From Spirochaetales bacterium (GTDB lineage: Bacteria > Spirochaetota > Spirochaetia > SZUA-6 > DRHE01), in the NCBI GenBank assembly GCA_030615505.1, contig JAUWZD010000028.1:1-46414 (forward strand): a DNA stretch of 46,414 bases, in the 5' to 3' direction. Positions 1 to 8,648 of this stretch are shown here, piece by piece. The translations under genes were made by a program, and so were the position numbers. The stretch's first letter is position 1; every line of letters starts with the position of its first letter. The notes under the pieces are model-generated. The model saw only the letters and a program-made list of their open reading frames with translations. It searched no databases and had not been told where the DNA came from.

Positions 1-5
1 GCGAA

Positions 6-980
6 TTATATCGAAAACTTTTTTACATCTATTTCTGTACAAATTTTTTTAAAAACCGGGTTTTCAACATATCCTGGTTTTATATTCATACAATTGGCCG
101 TTCCCATAGCTGTACCGGATATCACAGCTCTTTCTAAAGAATAATTAGCAGGAAAAGAATCTATTACTCCCGTTTCTTTCATATCATCAAGTATGCTCGA
201 TATAAAACCCGCTGAGAAGGCATCTCCACTGCCAATCGAATTAATCAACTCAATAGGGTGTGAACATGCCTGGATTATTTCTTTTCCATCCCATCCTTCA
301 GCACCTCCTGCTCCTTTTGTTATGACTATCCAACTGATTCCATATTTATCCGCAATTTCCCTATAAACTGAGATCCTGTCTTTTAGGCTTTCAGATCTTC
401 TACCAGTAAGCTCTTCTATTTCCTGTTTGTTGATTTTCAGTATTTCAGGGGATGCTTCTAAAGCTATTTCTCCATGCCGCCTGTAGGAATCAAGTAATAC
501 AGGAATGTTGAGTTTCTTTGCTTCAATAATATAATTTTTATAACAATCACTTAACTCCCCGTTTATTGCAGTGCCTGTTATAACCAAAAAGTCAGCAGCT
601 TTTATTTTTTCTGTAAAAAGTTTTAAAAAGACATCTCTATCTCTTGAAGAAATCTTCGGAGCGGGTTCTACCAGTTCAGTAACCTTACCCGTGGATTCTA
701 TTATTGTTGTACACATCCGTGTTTCATTCTGAATCTGAATAAAAGAACACTCCAAACCGTCTTCTCTGCATGCTCTTTTAAACTTATCGCCAATGACGCC
801 TCCGGCATAGGCAAGCAAATGCGCTCTTTTCTCTAAAACCTTTAGACTCCTAACGACATTTGCCCCCTTGCCTGCAGCCGAAAAAAAGAAATTATGAATA
901 CGATTTACTTCACCCTGTTTAAGATGGACGATATTATAGGTATTCTGCCAGGTGCTGTTCTGTCCGATAACCAAAACCAT
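6..980 (-). CDS. PfkB-family carbohydrate kinase
   Basis: This 324-residue protein is a PfkB/ribokinase-fold sugar kinase, which phosphorylates a sugar or sugar phosphate with ATP in the cytoplasm. It shows the N-terminal family signature GKGANVV near residue 38 and the C-terminal signature with the catalytic aspartate, NSIGSGDAFSAGF, near residue 250. Length and both motifs are complete, so the gene looks intact. The GKGANVV form is closest to the 1-phosphofructokinase/tagatose-6-phosphate kinase side of the family, but the substrate cannot be read from sequence. It is separated from the anhydrosugar-type operon upstream by a Uma2 gene and a decayed region, so it may or may not belong to that pathway. 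Confidence 0.85.
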   Translation of the reverse strand: MVLVIGQNSTWQNTYNIVHLKQGEVNRIHNFFFSAAGKGANVVRSLKVLEKRAHLLAYAGGVIGDKFKRACREDGLECSFIQIQNETRMCTTIIESTGKVTELVEPAPKISSRDRDVFLKLFTEKIKAADFLVITGTAINGELSDCYKNYIIEAKKLNIPVLLDSYRRHGEIALEASPEILKINKQEIEELTGRRSESLKDRISVYREIADKYGISWIVITKGAGGAEGWDGKEIIQACSHPIELINSIGSGDAFSAGFISSILDDMKETGVIDSFPANYSLERAVISGTAMGTANCMNIKPGYVENPVFKKICTEIDVKKFSI

Positions 981-1006
981 AACTTTAATTTATCATTTAA
1001 ATCTTA

Positions 1007-1030
1007 TCCTGAGAATAAGGTGGCTCAGGA
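1007..1030. repeat. Short inverted repeat upstream of the PfkB gene
   Basis: TCCTGAG and CTCAGGA form a perfect 7-bp inverted repeat with a 10-nt loop in the intergenic region upstream of the reverse kinase gene. No T-run follows on either strand, so it is more likely an operator or chance structure than a terminator. Confidence 0.3.
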
Positions 1031-1140
1031 CGTGAAGGTACAGCTCATTTCCCCTGGATTTTGGCTTTTTCGAACTTCACTTGAAATTTATCTGTAATAT
1101 ATTAAAATAAATTAGATAAGCATGACTGGAGAGGATTACT

Positions 1141-1698
1141 GTGATAACTCCCGTAGTACAGAAGCATAGGTTTACCTATGACGATTATCTGAAAACACCT
1201 GATGATAAAAGATACGAGCTCATAGAAGGAGAATTGATAATGACACCATCTCCGGTAACCTACCATCAATGGATATCTAAGAATATTTTATATGAATTGG
1301 AAAGCGTCATCAGGGTAAAAAAAACTGGTAAAGTATTTTATGCCCCGTGCGATGTCCACCTCGATAATGAGAATGTCTTTCAGCCTGACATTATGTTTAT
1401 CTCAAAAGAAAGGCTGAGTATTATAGGTGAAAAGAACGTTCAAGGCGCACCTGACCTTGTAGTGGAAATACTTTCAGAAGCAACAGCGTATAATGATCTT
1501 ATAAAAAAGAAAAAGCTCTATGCAAAATTTGGAGTACGAGAATATTGGATTGTTGATCCCGGAGAAAAGAGCGTTGAGATATATTCTTTAGAAGGTAAAG
1601 AGTTCAATCTCTCTTCCAGATTCTCGATAAATGATAACCTTGAATCACCTCTCCTTACCGGTCTGAAAATTGAACTCTCGTCTGTTTTTTCTTATTGA
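1141..1698 (+). CDS. Uma2-family (DUF820) nuclease-like protein
   Basis: This 185-residue protein belongs to the Uma2 family, which has a restriction-endonuclease-like fold and no settled biological role. Visible conserved features are the N-terminal YELIEGEL, the PDIMFIS strand, GAPDLVVEILS with the acidic and Glu residues of the presumed active site, and VREYWIVDP. The start is GTG, chosen because GGAGAGG lies about 7 nt upstream and the protein begins where family members do. It stands alone between the PfkB kinase and a decayed region. A second, diverged Uma2 gene lies at 33600-34160. The family is often expanded in genomes and may be accessory. Confidence 0.85.
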   Translation: MITPVVQKHRFTYDDYLKTPDDKRYELIEGELIMTPSPVTYHQWISKNILYELESVIRVKKTGKVFYAPCDVHLDNENVFQPDIMFISKERLSIIGEKNVQGAPDLVVEILSEATAYNDLIKKKKLYAKFGVREYWIVDPGEKSVEIYSLEGKEFNLSSRFSINDNLESPLLTGLKIELSSVFSY

Positions 1699-1889
1699 TA
1701 GCCCCTTAATTTTGCAGCCACTCCAAAATGATCTAAAGCAAAATATGTCCCCTTATCTTTTAAAATTCACATTATTTGCTGAGATGCGGTATATACTATT
1801 ACAGTTCAAATTCTCGCTTTTTTAACAAGATTTCTTGCCACAGAGGGTACCGGGCTTCTTTATGATTATGTATTTTATCAGTGCACCAA

Positions 1890-2006
1890 ATGCTGGTTGA
1901 GCGGGAATTGGAAAATAAGTTAAAGCTCATTGAAGATTGCGGCTTAAATTCGGAAAATGTTGAAAAGTTTGAAGCAGACTGTCTGGCGACAATAGTCGGG
2001 AATTAA
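1890..2006 (+). other. Short unrecognised ORF, possible gene remnant
   Basis: A 38-codon reading frame rich in Glu, Lys and Leu lies directly upstream of the RmlD remnant. It has no clear ribosome binding site and I recognise no family. It probably represents the C-terminal tail of a decayed gene rather than a functional small protein. The stretch 1699-1889 around it contains nothing else I can assign. Confidence 0.2.
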
Positions 2007-2026
2007 TGTAAGATTTGTAGAATCCT

Positions 2027-2300
2027 GTTAAAATTGCAATCATCGGCGCCAAGTGTATGCTGAGCAGTGAATTGTTCAGTATTCTCGACTCTACATGTAA
2101 AGTCACCGCTTGAGATATTGAGGATATAGATATCAGCGATCGGGTAAATACCTATAAAAGGCTTAAAAATTTACAACCCCAGTTAATACTAAACTCAGCG
2201 GCCTTTGTTGACTTAGAAGCCTGTGAAGCTGATCCGGACAGAGCCTGGCAGGTCAACGCCCTGGGCTCACATAACCTTTCATCTTTTACCGATATTTCGG
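2027..2300 (+). pseudogene. dTDP-4-dehydrorhamnose reductase (RmlD-like) remnant
   Basis: One frame reads KIAIIGA at the start (Rossmann glycine motif region) and continues through QPQLILNSAAFVDLEACEADP and AWQVNALGSHNLS. This matches the N-terminal 90 or so residues of RmlD-type NAD(P)-dependent sugar reductases, where the corresponding segment is close to INAAAYTAVDKAE..AVNA. A TGA stop interrupts the frame at 2111-2113, there is no good start codon, and similarity ends where the convergent DeoR gene begins. The remaining two thirds of the gene are missing. It is a truncated, nonsense-mutated relic of a cell-surface sugar gene. Confidence 0.7.
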
Positions 2301-2333
2301 ACCTTGTGCAGCGCACATTTCTCCTTCGAAAAA

Positions 2334-3077
2334 TCATGCGATGATTACTTTGGCACCATTTTTTTCCAGAAACAGTTTATCCTTTTCAGGAATACCATCA
2401 TCCGTTATTACATAATTTATATCATTCACATCAAATAAATTGGTTAATTCGATCCTTCCGAATTTGCTCGAATCTGTTATGATAAAAACCTCTTTACTTT
2501 TTTTAACGATAGATAAAGCGATTTCAGCTCTCATCATATCTGTGCTGGTGAAGCCTGATTCAATAGTAAATCCGTCAACCCCAATAAAAGACTTGCTGAA
2601 GTTTATATTCTCCATTCCTAATTTGGTCAGTTTGCCAACAAGGCTCTCACTTTCATGCTGGTACAGGCCACCCAGTAATATCACTTTGGTATGCTTACTT
2701 TTCTTCAGCTCTCTGGCAATAAAAACATTGCTTGTCACGATGTTTATGCCATCTTTCTTGGAAAGCTCTCTTGCGAGGATGGCATTAGCGGATCCTGATT
2801 CAATCAGAATGGTATCGCCTTCATGAACAAAGGCGGCCGCTTTAAGGGCAATTCTTAATTTTTTCTCGTAGTTAATCCCCAGCCTGTTTGAAATATCATC
2901 CGTACTTTTAAAGATCGCCCCCCCGTGTACTCTCTTTAGAAATCCTTCCGCTTCCAGATGATTCAGATCCTGCCTGATGGTTACGGCGGAAACTCCCATG
3001 ATCTGTACCAAATGGTTTACCGAAGTCTTATTATCGTTGGTTAAAATGTTTAATATATTTCTCTGTCTTTTATTCAT
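2334..3077 (-). CDS. DeoR-family transcriptional regulator
   Basis: This 247-residue protein has the DeoR architecture: an N-terminal winged helix (residues 1-55, with the family's VSAVTIRQDLNHLEAEG recognition segment followed by KRVHGGA) and a C-terminal sugar-phosphate-sensing domain resembling ribose-5-phosphate isomerase (residues 75-235, with GVDGF and TDSSKFGR). Such proteins usually repress sugar catabolic operons and respond to a phosphorylated intermediate. It is the last gene of the activase/glycyl-radical-enzyme/ROK operon, overlapping the ROK gene by 4 nt. That makes the phosphorylated substrate or product of the operon its likely ligand. The palindrome at 7422-7437 in the operon promoter is a candidate binding site. 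Confidence 0.9.
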   Translation of the reverse strand: MNKRQRNILNILTNDNKTSVNHLVQIMGVSAVTIRQDLNHLEAEGFLKRVHGGAIFKSTDDISNRLGINYEKKLRIALKAAAFVHEGDTILIESGSANAILARELSKKDGINIVTSNVFIARELKKSKHTKVILLGGLYQHESESLVGKLTKLGMENINFSKSFIGVDGFTIESGFTSTDMMRAEIALSIVKKSKEVFIITDSSKFGRIELTNLFDVNDINYVITDDGIPEKDKLFLEKNGAKVIIA

Positions 3078-4051
3078 CTTTTCTCTAAAAGGAGTGCCGC
3101 AGCACCTATGAGGCCTGCATCGCCTCCCAGTTTTGTGAGGGATATATCTATCTTATCGTACAGCATATCTCGAGCCAGGGTGTAAAACTTTTCTTTAATC
3201 CGCTTAAAATAGAGATCACCCCAGTACATTAATCCACCCCCAAGGGTGATGGCAGGGGGATTAAAGATCTGAAACAGATTATAAATGCCGATGCCGATAT
3301 AATCAGCACATTCCAGCACCACCTCTTTACATAATTCATCATCCAAATCCAAACCCTGTTTAATCATTTTTCCATCAACAGCCTCCAGGTTCGAGCTTCT
3401 GTCGATTTGTAGCTTTGTTTTCATGCCCTTTTTTAATTTTTTCTTTACAATCTGCGGCAGAGAGAGACCGCCGGCACAGGACATGAGGCAGCCGTAGTTT
3501 CCGCAGCCGCACTGTATATCAGAATGGGGATCTACTATGGTATGTCCGAACTCTCCGGCTGTACCCGTCATACCGTGATATATTCTTCCGTCCAGAATAA
3601 TTCCCGCTCCTATGCCGGTACTGATGGTTAAAAAAATCATGGAATCGTAACCCACGCCGGATCCGAATCTGTATTCCGAATAGGCCTGGGCATTGGCATC
3701 ATTATCCACTATGACTTCCATTTTAGATTTAAAATGCTCTTTAATGGCATCTCTGATGGGAAAGTTTTTAAGCTTAAAGCCTTTAAAATTTGAGGTGGTA
3801 ATTACAATTCCTTGCTTAATCCTCAAATGCCCGGCAAAACCCACGCCGATGCCTAACAGATTATCATCTTTGATTTTGTTTCGTAACAGGAGTTCATTGA
3901 TAAGATCGCTTATCTGCCCGATCATATCCTCCTCACCCTTTGATATATGATCATAAACAACGATCCTATCGATCAGAACTCCATCTGTTTTAACAAGGCC
4001 CACAGATAGTTTGGTGCCTCCCAGATCTACTCCACAAAGCAGCTTTTCCAT
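3074..4051 (-). CDS. ROK-family sugar kinase
   Basis: This 325-residue cytoplasmic protein has the ROK kinase layout: N-terminal phosphate-binding loop GVDLGGTK, catalytic-region DNDANAQAYSEYRFG near residue 117, the second glycine-rich STGIGAGI, EFGH, and the zinc-binding cluster CGCGNYGCLMSC near residue 180. It lacks an N-terminal helix-turn-helix, so it is a kinase and not a NagC-type repressor. It starts 15 nt after the glycyl radical enzyme and overlaps the DeoR gene by 4 nt, so all are co-transcribed. My inference is that it phosphorylates the sugar imported by the nearby ABC system, making the 6-phosphate that the glycyl radical enzyme uses. Glucose or N-acetyl sugars remain possible substrates. 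Confidence 0.88.
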   Translation of the reverse strand: MEKLLCGVDLGGTKLSVGLVKTDGVLIDRIVVYDHISKGEEDMIGQISDLINELLLRNKIKDDNLLGIGVGFAGHLRIKQGIVITTSNFKGFKLKNFPIRDAIKEHFKSKMEVIVDNDANAQAYSEYRFGSGVGYDSMIFLTISTGIGAGIILDGRIYHGMTGTAGEFGHTIVDPHSDIQCGCGNYGCLMSCAGGLSLPQIVKKKLKKGMKTKLQIDRSSNLEAVDGKMIKQGLDLDDELCKEVVLECADYIGIGIYNLFQIFNPPAITLGGGLMYWGDLYFKRIKEKFYTLARDMLYDKIDISLTKLGGDAGLIGAAALLLEKR

Positions 4052-4066
4052 GCCCGGTGATTCCTT

Positions 4067-6493
4067 TCATAGAGAATGTTCAGTTCTGTCAATGATATCA
4101 TCCTGAGTATCCGGTGAAAGGGTCGTAAAAAAGGCTGAATACCCGGCGACTCTGACTACCAGGTCTCCGTAGTTTTCCGGATTCTTCTTTGCCTCGATCA
4201 AGGTCTCACATGATACAATATTATACTGCACATGCCATCCCTTCAGATCATCAAAGAATGTCCTTAATATGGAGATTAACTTCTCTTTATCCCTATTCTG
4301 TTCAATAGAAGAAGGAGATAATTTTTGATTCAGCAGCACGCCTCCGAGGATTCTATGCGTGGGCAATTTGGAAACCGATTTGAATACTGCTGTTGGCCCC
4401 AGTCTATCCGTGCCGGATGAGGGTGAACTCCCTTCAGCCAGGGGCTTATGGGCTTTTCTGCCATCCGGTGTGGCACTTACAACAGCTCCTGAGGGGACAT
4501 TAGCCGATATGCTTGAGGTCCCGGCATAGTAGGTGCCCCCGATCGGCCCTCTGCCGAAACGTGTGTTGTGATATTTTTTAAGTTCATCGATAAAGACTGT
4601 ATAAGCTTCTTTTAACAGGAGATCCACATAATCATCGTCATTTCCATATTTGGGCACATGATTTAACAATAACTGTCGTATTTTCTCTCCCTCTAAATCT
4701 TTATAATTGTTTGCGAGCACCTTCATAAGTTCAGCCGGTGTTATTCTTTCCTCTTCAAATACAAGCTTATTTATGGCTGCCAGTGAGTTTCCCAGATTTG
4801 CAATACCTACCTGTAAACCGGAGATAAAGTCGTATTTTGCGCCGCCTTCCTTGAGTGTCTTCCCTCTCAAGATACAATCATCAACTAAGGCCGAACAGAG
4901 GACATCGGGAACATTCTCCTCCAGCACCGTATCCACGGCCGTATCAATCATTACTGTGGCTTTTGTATAAAACTCCACCTGTTTTTTCCAGGCCTCCATA
5001 ACCTCTTCAAAGCTTGCGAACTCCTCAAACCTCCCATTTCCCTTACAGAAGGTTTTTCCGGATCCCCGGTCATAACCGTCATTTAAGGCTGCCAGAAAGA
5101 CACGCATAAAGTTTAGGAAGCTCATCCCGGTACATCGGTAACCCCATTTCCCGGGCACTGCAATTTCTATACAGCCAATCGCAGAGTAATTATAGGCATC
5201 CTCTTCTTCTATACCTAAATTTACTAATGAGGGAATCACAATCTCATCATTATTGAAGGCTGGCATACCGAAGCCTTTCTCAATGACCTTCATGCATTTC
5301 ATCATGAAATCTTCGCTCATTCCCCTATGATACCTTACAGAGAGATTCGGCTGTGTGAGCCTCAGCCTGCCCACGGATTCCAGTATCAATGCACTCAAAT
5401 CATTCACCGAATCTTTGCCTTCAAGAGTTTGTCCGCCGATGGTCACATTCTGGTATAGGGGACTGCCCGCAGAATAGCGTGTGTGTGACCAGGGGCGTAT
5501 TTTGTTGATTGAAAGAAGCTTCAACCAGGTGCTTTCCAGTAGTTCCATGACAAAGTCATCGCTGATTCTGTGGTTATCAATATCATGCTTATAAAAGGAA
5601 TACAGGTATTGATCCATCCGCCCTAAAGAAACCGAATGCCCGTTACTTTCAATCTGGAGGATGAGCTGAACAAAATAAACAAGCTGCAGCGCTTGATAGA
5701 AGTTCTGCGGAGGGTCTTTAGAAATGATTTTGCAATTATGATTGATGGCTAAAAGTTCCTTATTTCTTTGCGGATCCTTTTCTACTTCACTCATAATAAC
5801 GGAGAGATTCTCAAATCGCCCGATGAAAGCCTCCACAGCCTTAAGCACGATTTCTACTGCTTTATAAAACTGCTCTTTCTTTAAATCCTGCCAATCCGTT
5901 AAATCCAGACGCTCCCGCTGTGCTTTCACCTGGTACAGATATGCATTCAGGCCCAGCTTCAGTATTTTCTCAAAGTGTACGGCGATGTGTGCGTCCCCGG
6001 ATGTAAGATTCCCCTCTGCTCTTATTATGCCGGAGTCATGGATCTCTCTCATCAAATCAGGCATCATTTCATATCCCTTTTCCAGCAGAGTCTTTCCCTT
6101 CCAGTAGAAACAGATTTCTTTAAGCTCCTGCTTATCAGCTTCTGTGAGATAAAAGGCGTCCCCCGGCCTCTTATCGAACTCATCAAGTTCTTTCAGAATC
6201 CAGGAAACCGCATACTCAGGAAATATGGGCGCAGCTCTCAACTTTGAGGAGTGATTTCCAACGATGAGTTCACCCTCTTCAATGAAGATACTCATATTCT
6301 TTAATGTTTCTTCCAGCGCCACGGCCCGCTTTATGATCACCGGCCTGGCTTCATTATTCTTATACACGGCTGTATATATTTTTGCCCTATCCATGCAGAT
6401 TGTCGGCCTGGTTTGCAGATGCTTCTCTTTGAGGTTCCTGATTCTCTGGGATAATTCTTCCTCGATTCTGGCTGCAATCACACTAGCCTCCAA
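4067..6493 (-). CDS. Glycyl radical enzyme, YbiW/PflD type (probable anhydrosugar-phosphate lyase)
   Basis: This 808-residue enzyme has the PFL-like domain and the C-terminal glycyl radical domain. The active-site cysteine is Cys441 in AIGCIEIAVPGKWGYRC, and the radical glycine is Gly784 in VVRVAGYSAFF. Long stretches such as NNDEIVIP, GGAKYDFISGLQVGIANLGNSLAA and YAGTSSISANVP follow what I remember of E. coli YbiW (about 810 residues) and PflD. Those enzymes are reported to open the ring of 1,5-anhydroglucitol or 1,5-anhydromannitol 6-phosphate to 1-deoxyfructose 6-phosphate. It is not a pyruvate formate-lyase: there is one catalytic cysteine, not a Cys-Cys pair. The start overlaps the activase stop by 11 nt, indicating coupled translation. 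The aldolase and dehydrogenase that complete the E. coli pathway are not in the window. The family call is firm; the substrate is inferred. Confidence 0.9.
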   Translation of the reverse strand: MEASVIAARIEEELSQRIRNLKEKHLQTRPTICMDRAKIYTAVYKNNEARPVIIKRAVALEETLKNMSIFIEEGELIVGNHSSKLRAAPIFPEYAVSWILKELDEFDKRPGDAFYLTEADKQELKEICFYWKGKTLLEKGYEMMPDLMREIHDSGIIRAEGNLTSGDAHIAVHFEKILKLGLNAYLYQVKAQRERLDLTDWQDLKKEQFYKAVEIVLKAVEAFIGRFENLSVIMSEVEKDPQRNKELLAINHNCKIISKDPPQNFYQALQLVYFVQLILQIESNGHSVSLGRMDQYLYSFYKHDIDNHRISDDFVMELLESTWLKLLSINKIRPWSHTRYSAGSPLYQNVTIGGQTLEGKDSVNDLSALILESVGRLRLTQPNLSVRYHRGMSEDFMMKCMKVIEKGFGMPAFNNDEIVIPSLVNLGIEEEDAYNYSAIGCIEIAVPGKWGYRCTGMSFLNFMRVFLAALNDGYDRGSGKTFCKGNGRFEEFASFEEVMEAWKKQVEFYTKATVMIDTAVDTVLEENVPDVLCSALVDDCILRGKTLKEGGAKYDFISGLQVGIANLGNSLAAINKLVFEEERITPAELMKVLANNYKDLEGEKIRQLLLNHVPKYGNDDDYVDLLLKEAYTVFIDELKKYHNTRFGRGPIGGTYYAGTSSISANVPSGAVVSATPDGRKAHKPLAEGSSPSSGTDRLGPTAVFKSVSKLPTHRILGGVLLNQKLSPSSIEQNRDKEKLISILRTFFDDLKGWHVQYNIVSCETLIEAKKNPENYGDLVVRVAGYSAFFTTLSPDTQDDIIDRTEHSL

Positions 6494-7376
6494 TATTTGC
6501 CTTTAAGCCTTTCTTCAGGGCCATGGCCACATAGTCATTAAGTTCCTTATCATCTCTGAAAAACTTTTCAGTAAAATCATATCCTTTTCCTACCATACCG
6601 TACTTACCCATCCCCAGAGCATGGAAAGGAAGAAAATGAATTTCATGCACATTTTTCAGAGATGATGCAAAATCAATTATATGTGCCATCTCTTCTTTTG
6701 TATTGTTAAAATGGGGAATAACAGGCACCCGTACAATTACCGGTGCATTTTCTTTTTCAAGATTCTTGAAATTCTCTATTATTCTATTCAGGTTACCCGC
6801 AGTATAGGCCTTAAATTTAGCCCGATCCGTATGTTTTAAATCAGCCAAAAAGGTATCTACATAGTTGATGCTTTTATGAATATGCTTCCAGTCCGCATAC
6901 AGGGATGTCTCCATGGATACATTAATATTAATTGCTTTCAGCGCTGCCAATAGATCGAATAGAAATGGAGGCTGAGCATAAGGCTCTCCTCCAGACAGAG
7001 TCACTCCTCCATAGCTCTTTTTAAAAAAGGGCAGATCCTTTTTTACTTCTTGAATGAGCTCCTCTATACTTCTATCTTCACCCATGACGGTAAGAGCGCC
7101 TGTCGGGCATATATTTCTATATCTCAAAGGATCATCAATTAAATCCCTGTTTATCCTTAATTTGCCATTGTCCAAAGTGATTTCACCATTGGTGCTGATA
7201 TTCGCGCATTCAAGGCAGTGGATGCATTTCCCTCTGTCGTAGCTTAACTCGTAATCAAAAGACTGGCTTTCAGGATTCTCACACCATCGACACTTTAAAG
7301 TGCAGCCCTTAAAAAAGATAATGGTTCTGATCCCAGGGCCGTCATGAGTTGAAAATCTCTGTATGTTAAAAATCAT
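6483..7376 (-). CDS. Glycyl radical enzyme activase (radical SAM)
   Basis: This 297-residue radical-SAM protein installs the glycyl radical on the enzyme encoded next to it, using S-adenosylmethionine and a [4Fe-4S] cluster. The cluster motif is Cys25-x3-Cys29-x2-Cys32 in GCTLKCRWC, preceded by the activase signature FSTHDGPGIRT. A ferredoxin-like insert follows with CIHCLEC and ICPTGA, enough cysteines for one extra cluster, and then the SAM-binding GGVTLSGGEP near residue 123. It is the first gene of the operon. A TTGACT/TAGGAT promoter lies about 35-65 nt upstream. Confidence 0.95.
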   Translation of the reverse strand: MIFNIQRFSTHDGPGIRTIIFFKGCTLKCRWCENPESQSFDYELSYDRGKCIHCLECANISTNGEITLDNGKLRINRDLIDDPLRYRNICPTGALTVMGEDRSIEELIQEVKKDLPFFKKSYGGVTLSGGEPYAQPPFLFDLLAALKAININVSMETSLYADWKHIHKSINYVDTFLADLKHTDRAKFKAYTAGNLNRIIENFKNLEKENAPVIVRVPVIPHFNNTKEEMAHIIDFASSLKNVHEIHFLPFHALGMGKYGMVGKGYDFTEKFFRDDKELNDYVAMALKKGLKANIGG

Positions 7377-7411
7377 ATTATTTCGCCAGGGTTATGTACT
7401 AATTCAACTAA

Positions 7412-7440
7412 ATCCTAATTTACTTTCATTTGAAAGTCAA
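7412..7440 (-). promoter_or_regulatory. Promoter of the glycyl radical enzyme operon with palindromic operator
   Basis: On the reverse strand TTGACT (7435-7440) and TAGGAT (7412-7417) are separated by 17 nt, a sound sigma-70 promoter facing the activase gene. A perfect 7+7 inverted repeat, ACTTTCA-TT-TGAAAGT (7422-7437), fills the spacer and touches the -35 box, where a bound repressor would block transcription. Candidate binders are the operon's own DeoR protein or the divergent LacI protein. Confidence 0.6.
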
Positions 7441-7515
7441 TAGCCTTTCGAATATTCTTAATAATATATGTCCAATATCTTTTAAAAATTCAAATTATTG
7501 TCTAAGATTGGGTAT

Positions 7516-8526
7516 ATGAAATCCCAGATGGATGTAGCCAGAAAAGCAGGGGTCTCTTTTATGACCGTCTCCCGGGTCATCAATGGTCACGACAATGTTA
7601 AAAAGGAAACCAGAGAAAAAGTCATTAAGGCGATTGAAGAGCTTTCCTATTACCCCAATGCAGCCGCCCGTGCATTGAATATGAACCGCACCAATGTTTT
7701 AGGCATTATCGTTCCACACGACGATTACTTCTTCTCCTCTCATTACTTCGTGGAGCTCCTCTTCAGTATTGAGAAACGGGTGAAAAGCAGGAACTATAAT
7801 CTCATTTTCAATATATCTACAGCGAAATCGGAACTGAGAGATTACGCAATTCTCTACAAAGAAAGAAAAGTGGATGGATTGATTATCATCGCCCCGCTCA
7901 TAGGCGATATATTCATAGAAAAACTTATCGATGAAAATGTTCCCTTTGTTCTTGTTAATGGGAGGCATGGGAAATCCGACATAGATTTCGTTGATGTAAA
8001 CAACATCAAAGGTGCAGAAGAGGTAATCAGCTACCTTGTGGAACTGGGCCACAGAAGAATAGGCTTTATAAGCGGTAAATTAAATGTGATCAATGGGCGA
8101 CACAGGCTCCAGGGGTATAAGAAAGCCCTTAAATATCACCATATTGATTTAGATGAAAAGTTGATATATGAAGGTAATTGGTCTGCAGATAGTGGCTATC
8201 AGGCTCTTTCACATTTCCTTACCCTGGATCCTCCCCCAACGGCAATTTTTTGTTCCAATGATCTAATCGCCATGGGGGTTATCAAGGCTGCCAACAATCA
8301 TCATCTAAAGATACCCGATGATATCTCCATAGTAGGCTTTGATGATATCCATTTAGCCTCTTTTACCACACCCAGCCTAACAACCATGAGGCAGCCGATA
8401 GAGATGGTGGGAAAGAGAGCTGCCGATATTATCATAGACTCTTTAACTGGAAAATTGAAAAATAAGGAAAAAGTGATACTTGATCCCGAACTGATCGTGC
8501 GTTCATCCTGTAGAAAAATAATTTAA
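7516..8526 (+). CDS. LacI-family transcriptional regulator
   Basis: This 336-residue regulator has the LacI N-terminal helix-turn-helix (MDVARKAGVSFMTVSRVING, residues 5-24), the hinge-proximal YYPNAAARAL, and a periplasmic-binding-protein-like effector domain ending with FDDIHLASFTTPSLTTMRQP. It probably binds a free or phosphorylated sugar. I prefer the ATG at 7516; a TTG at 7498 would add six residues, and neither has a clear ribosome binding site. The gene is divergent from the activase operon and immediately precedes the transport operon, whose promoter carries a LacI-type operator with a central CG (8572-8587). It is therefore the likely regulator of uptake. Confidence 0.9.
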   Translation: MKSQMDVARKAGVSFMTVSRVINGHDNVKKETREKVIKAIEELSYYPNAAARALNMNRTNVLGIIVPHDDYFFSSHYFVELLFSIEKRVKSRNYNLIFNISTAKSELRDYAILYKERKVDGLIIIAPLIGDIFIEKLIDENVPFVLVNGRHGKSDIDFVDVNNIKGAEEVISYLVELGHRRIGFISGKLNVINGRHRLQGYKKALKYHHIDLDEKLIYEGNWSADSGYQALSHFLTLDPPPTAIFCSNDLIAMGVIKAANNHHLKIPDDISIVGFDDIHLASFTTPSLTTMRQPIEMVGKRAADIIIDSLTGKLKNKEKVILDPELIVRSSCRKII

Positions 8527-8533
8527 AAAAAGA

Positions 8534-8561
8534 TTGACATCAGCGCAGATGAGTGTATAAT
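8534..8561 (+). promoter_or_regulatory. Consensus promoter of the sugar transport operon
   Basis: A perfect TTGACA (8534-8539) and a perfect TATAAT (8556-8561) are separated by 16 nt, directly after the LacI gene. Transcription would begin near 8568 and read the ThuA-like gene, the binding protein and the permeases. Such a strong core promoter fits control by a repressor. Confidence 0.8.
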
Positions 8562-8571
8562 AGAAATATTC

Positions 8572-8587
8572 ATGTTTACGCAAACAT
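8572..8587 (+). promoter_or_regulatory. LacI-type operator
   Basis: ATGTTTACGCAAACAT is a 16-bp near-palindrome (6-bp arms ATGTTT/AAACAT) with the central CG typical of LacI-family operators. It lies just downstream of the TATAAT box, where a bound repressor would stop initiation or early elongation. Confidence 0.7.
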
Positions 8588-8648
8588 TTTACACAAAATT
8601 GTATTCAGTACATGTTTAACGATCCAGTGCAAAGATAGGAATAGCAGA

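Noticed and set aside
2223-2438. Forward frame near the RmlD remnant
   Set aside because: It is out of frame with the RmlD similarity and runs antisense into the DeoR gene.
4067-6493. Pyruvate formate-lyase
   Set aside because: The active site has a single cysteine in GCIE rather than the adjacent cysteine pair, and the sequence follows YbiW-type enzymes.
8553-8648. Longer start for the ThuA-like protein
   Set aside because: It would begin within the TATAAT box and include the operator; the ATG at 8649 has a ribosome binding site.
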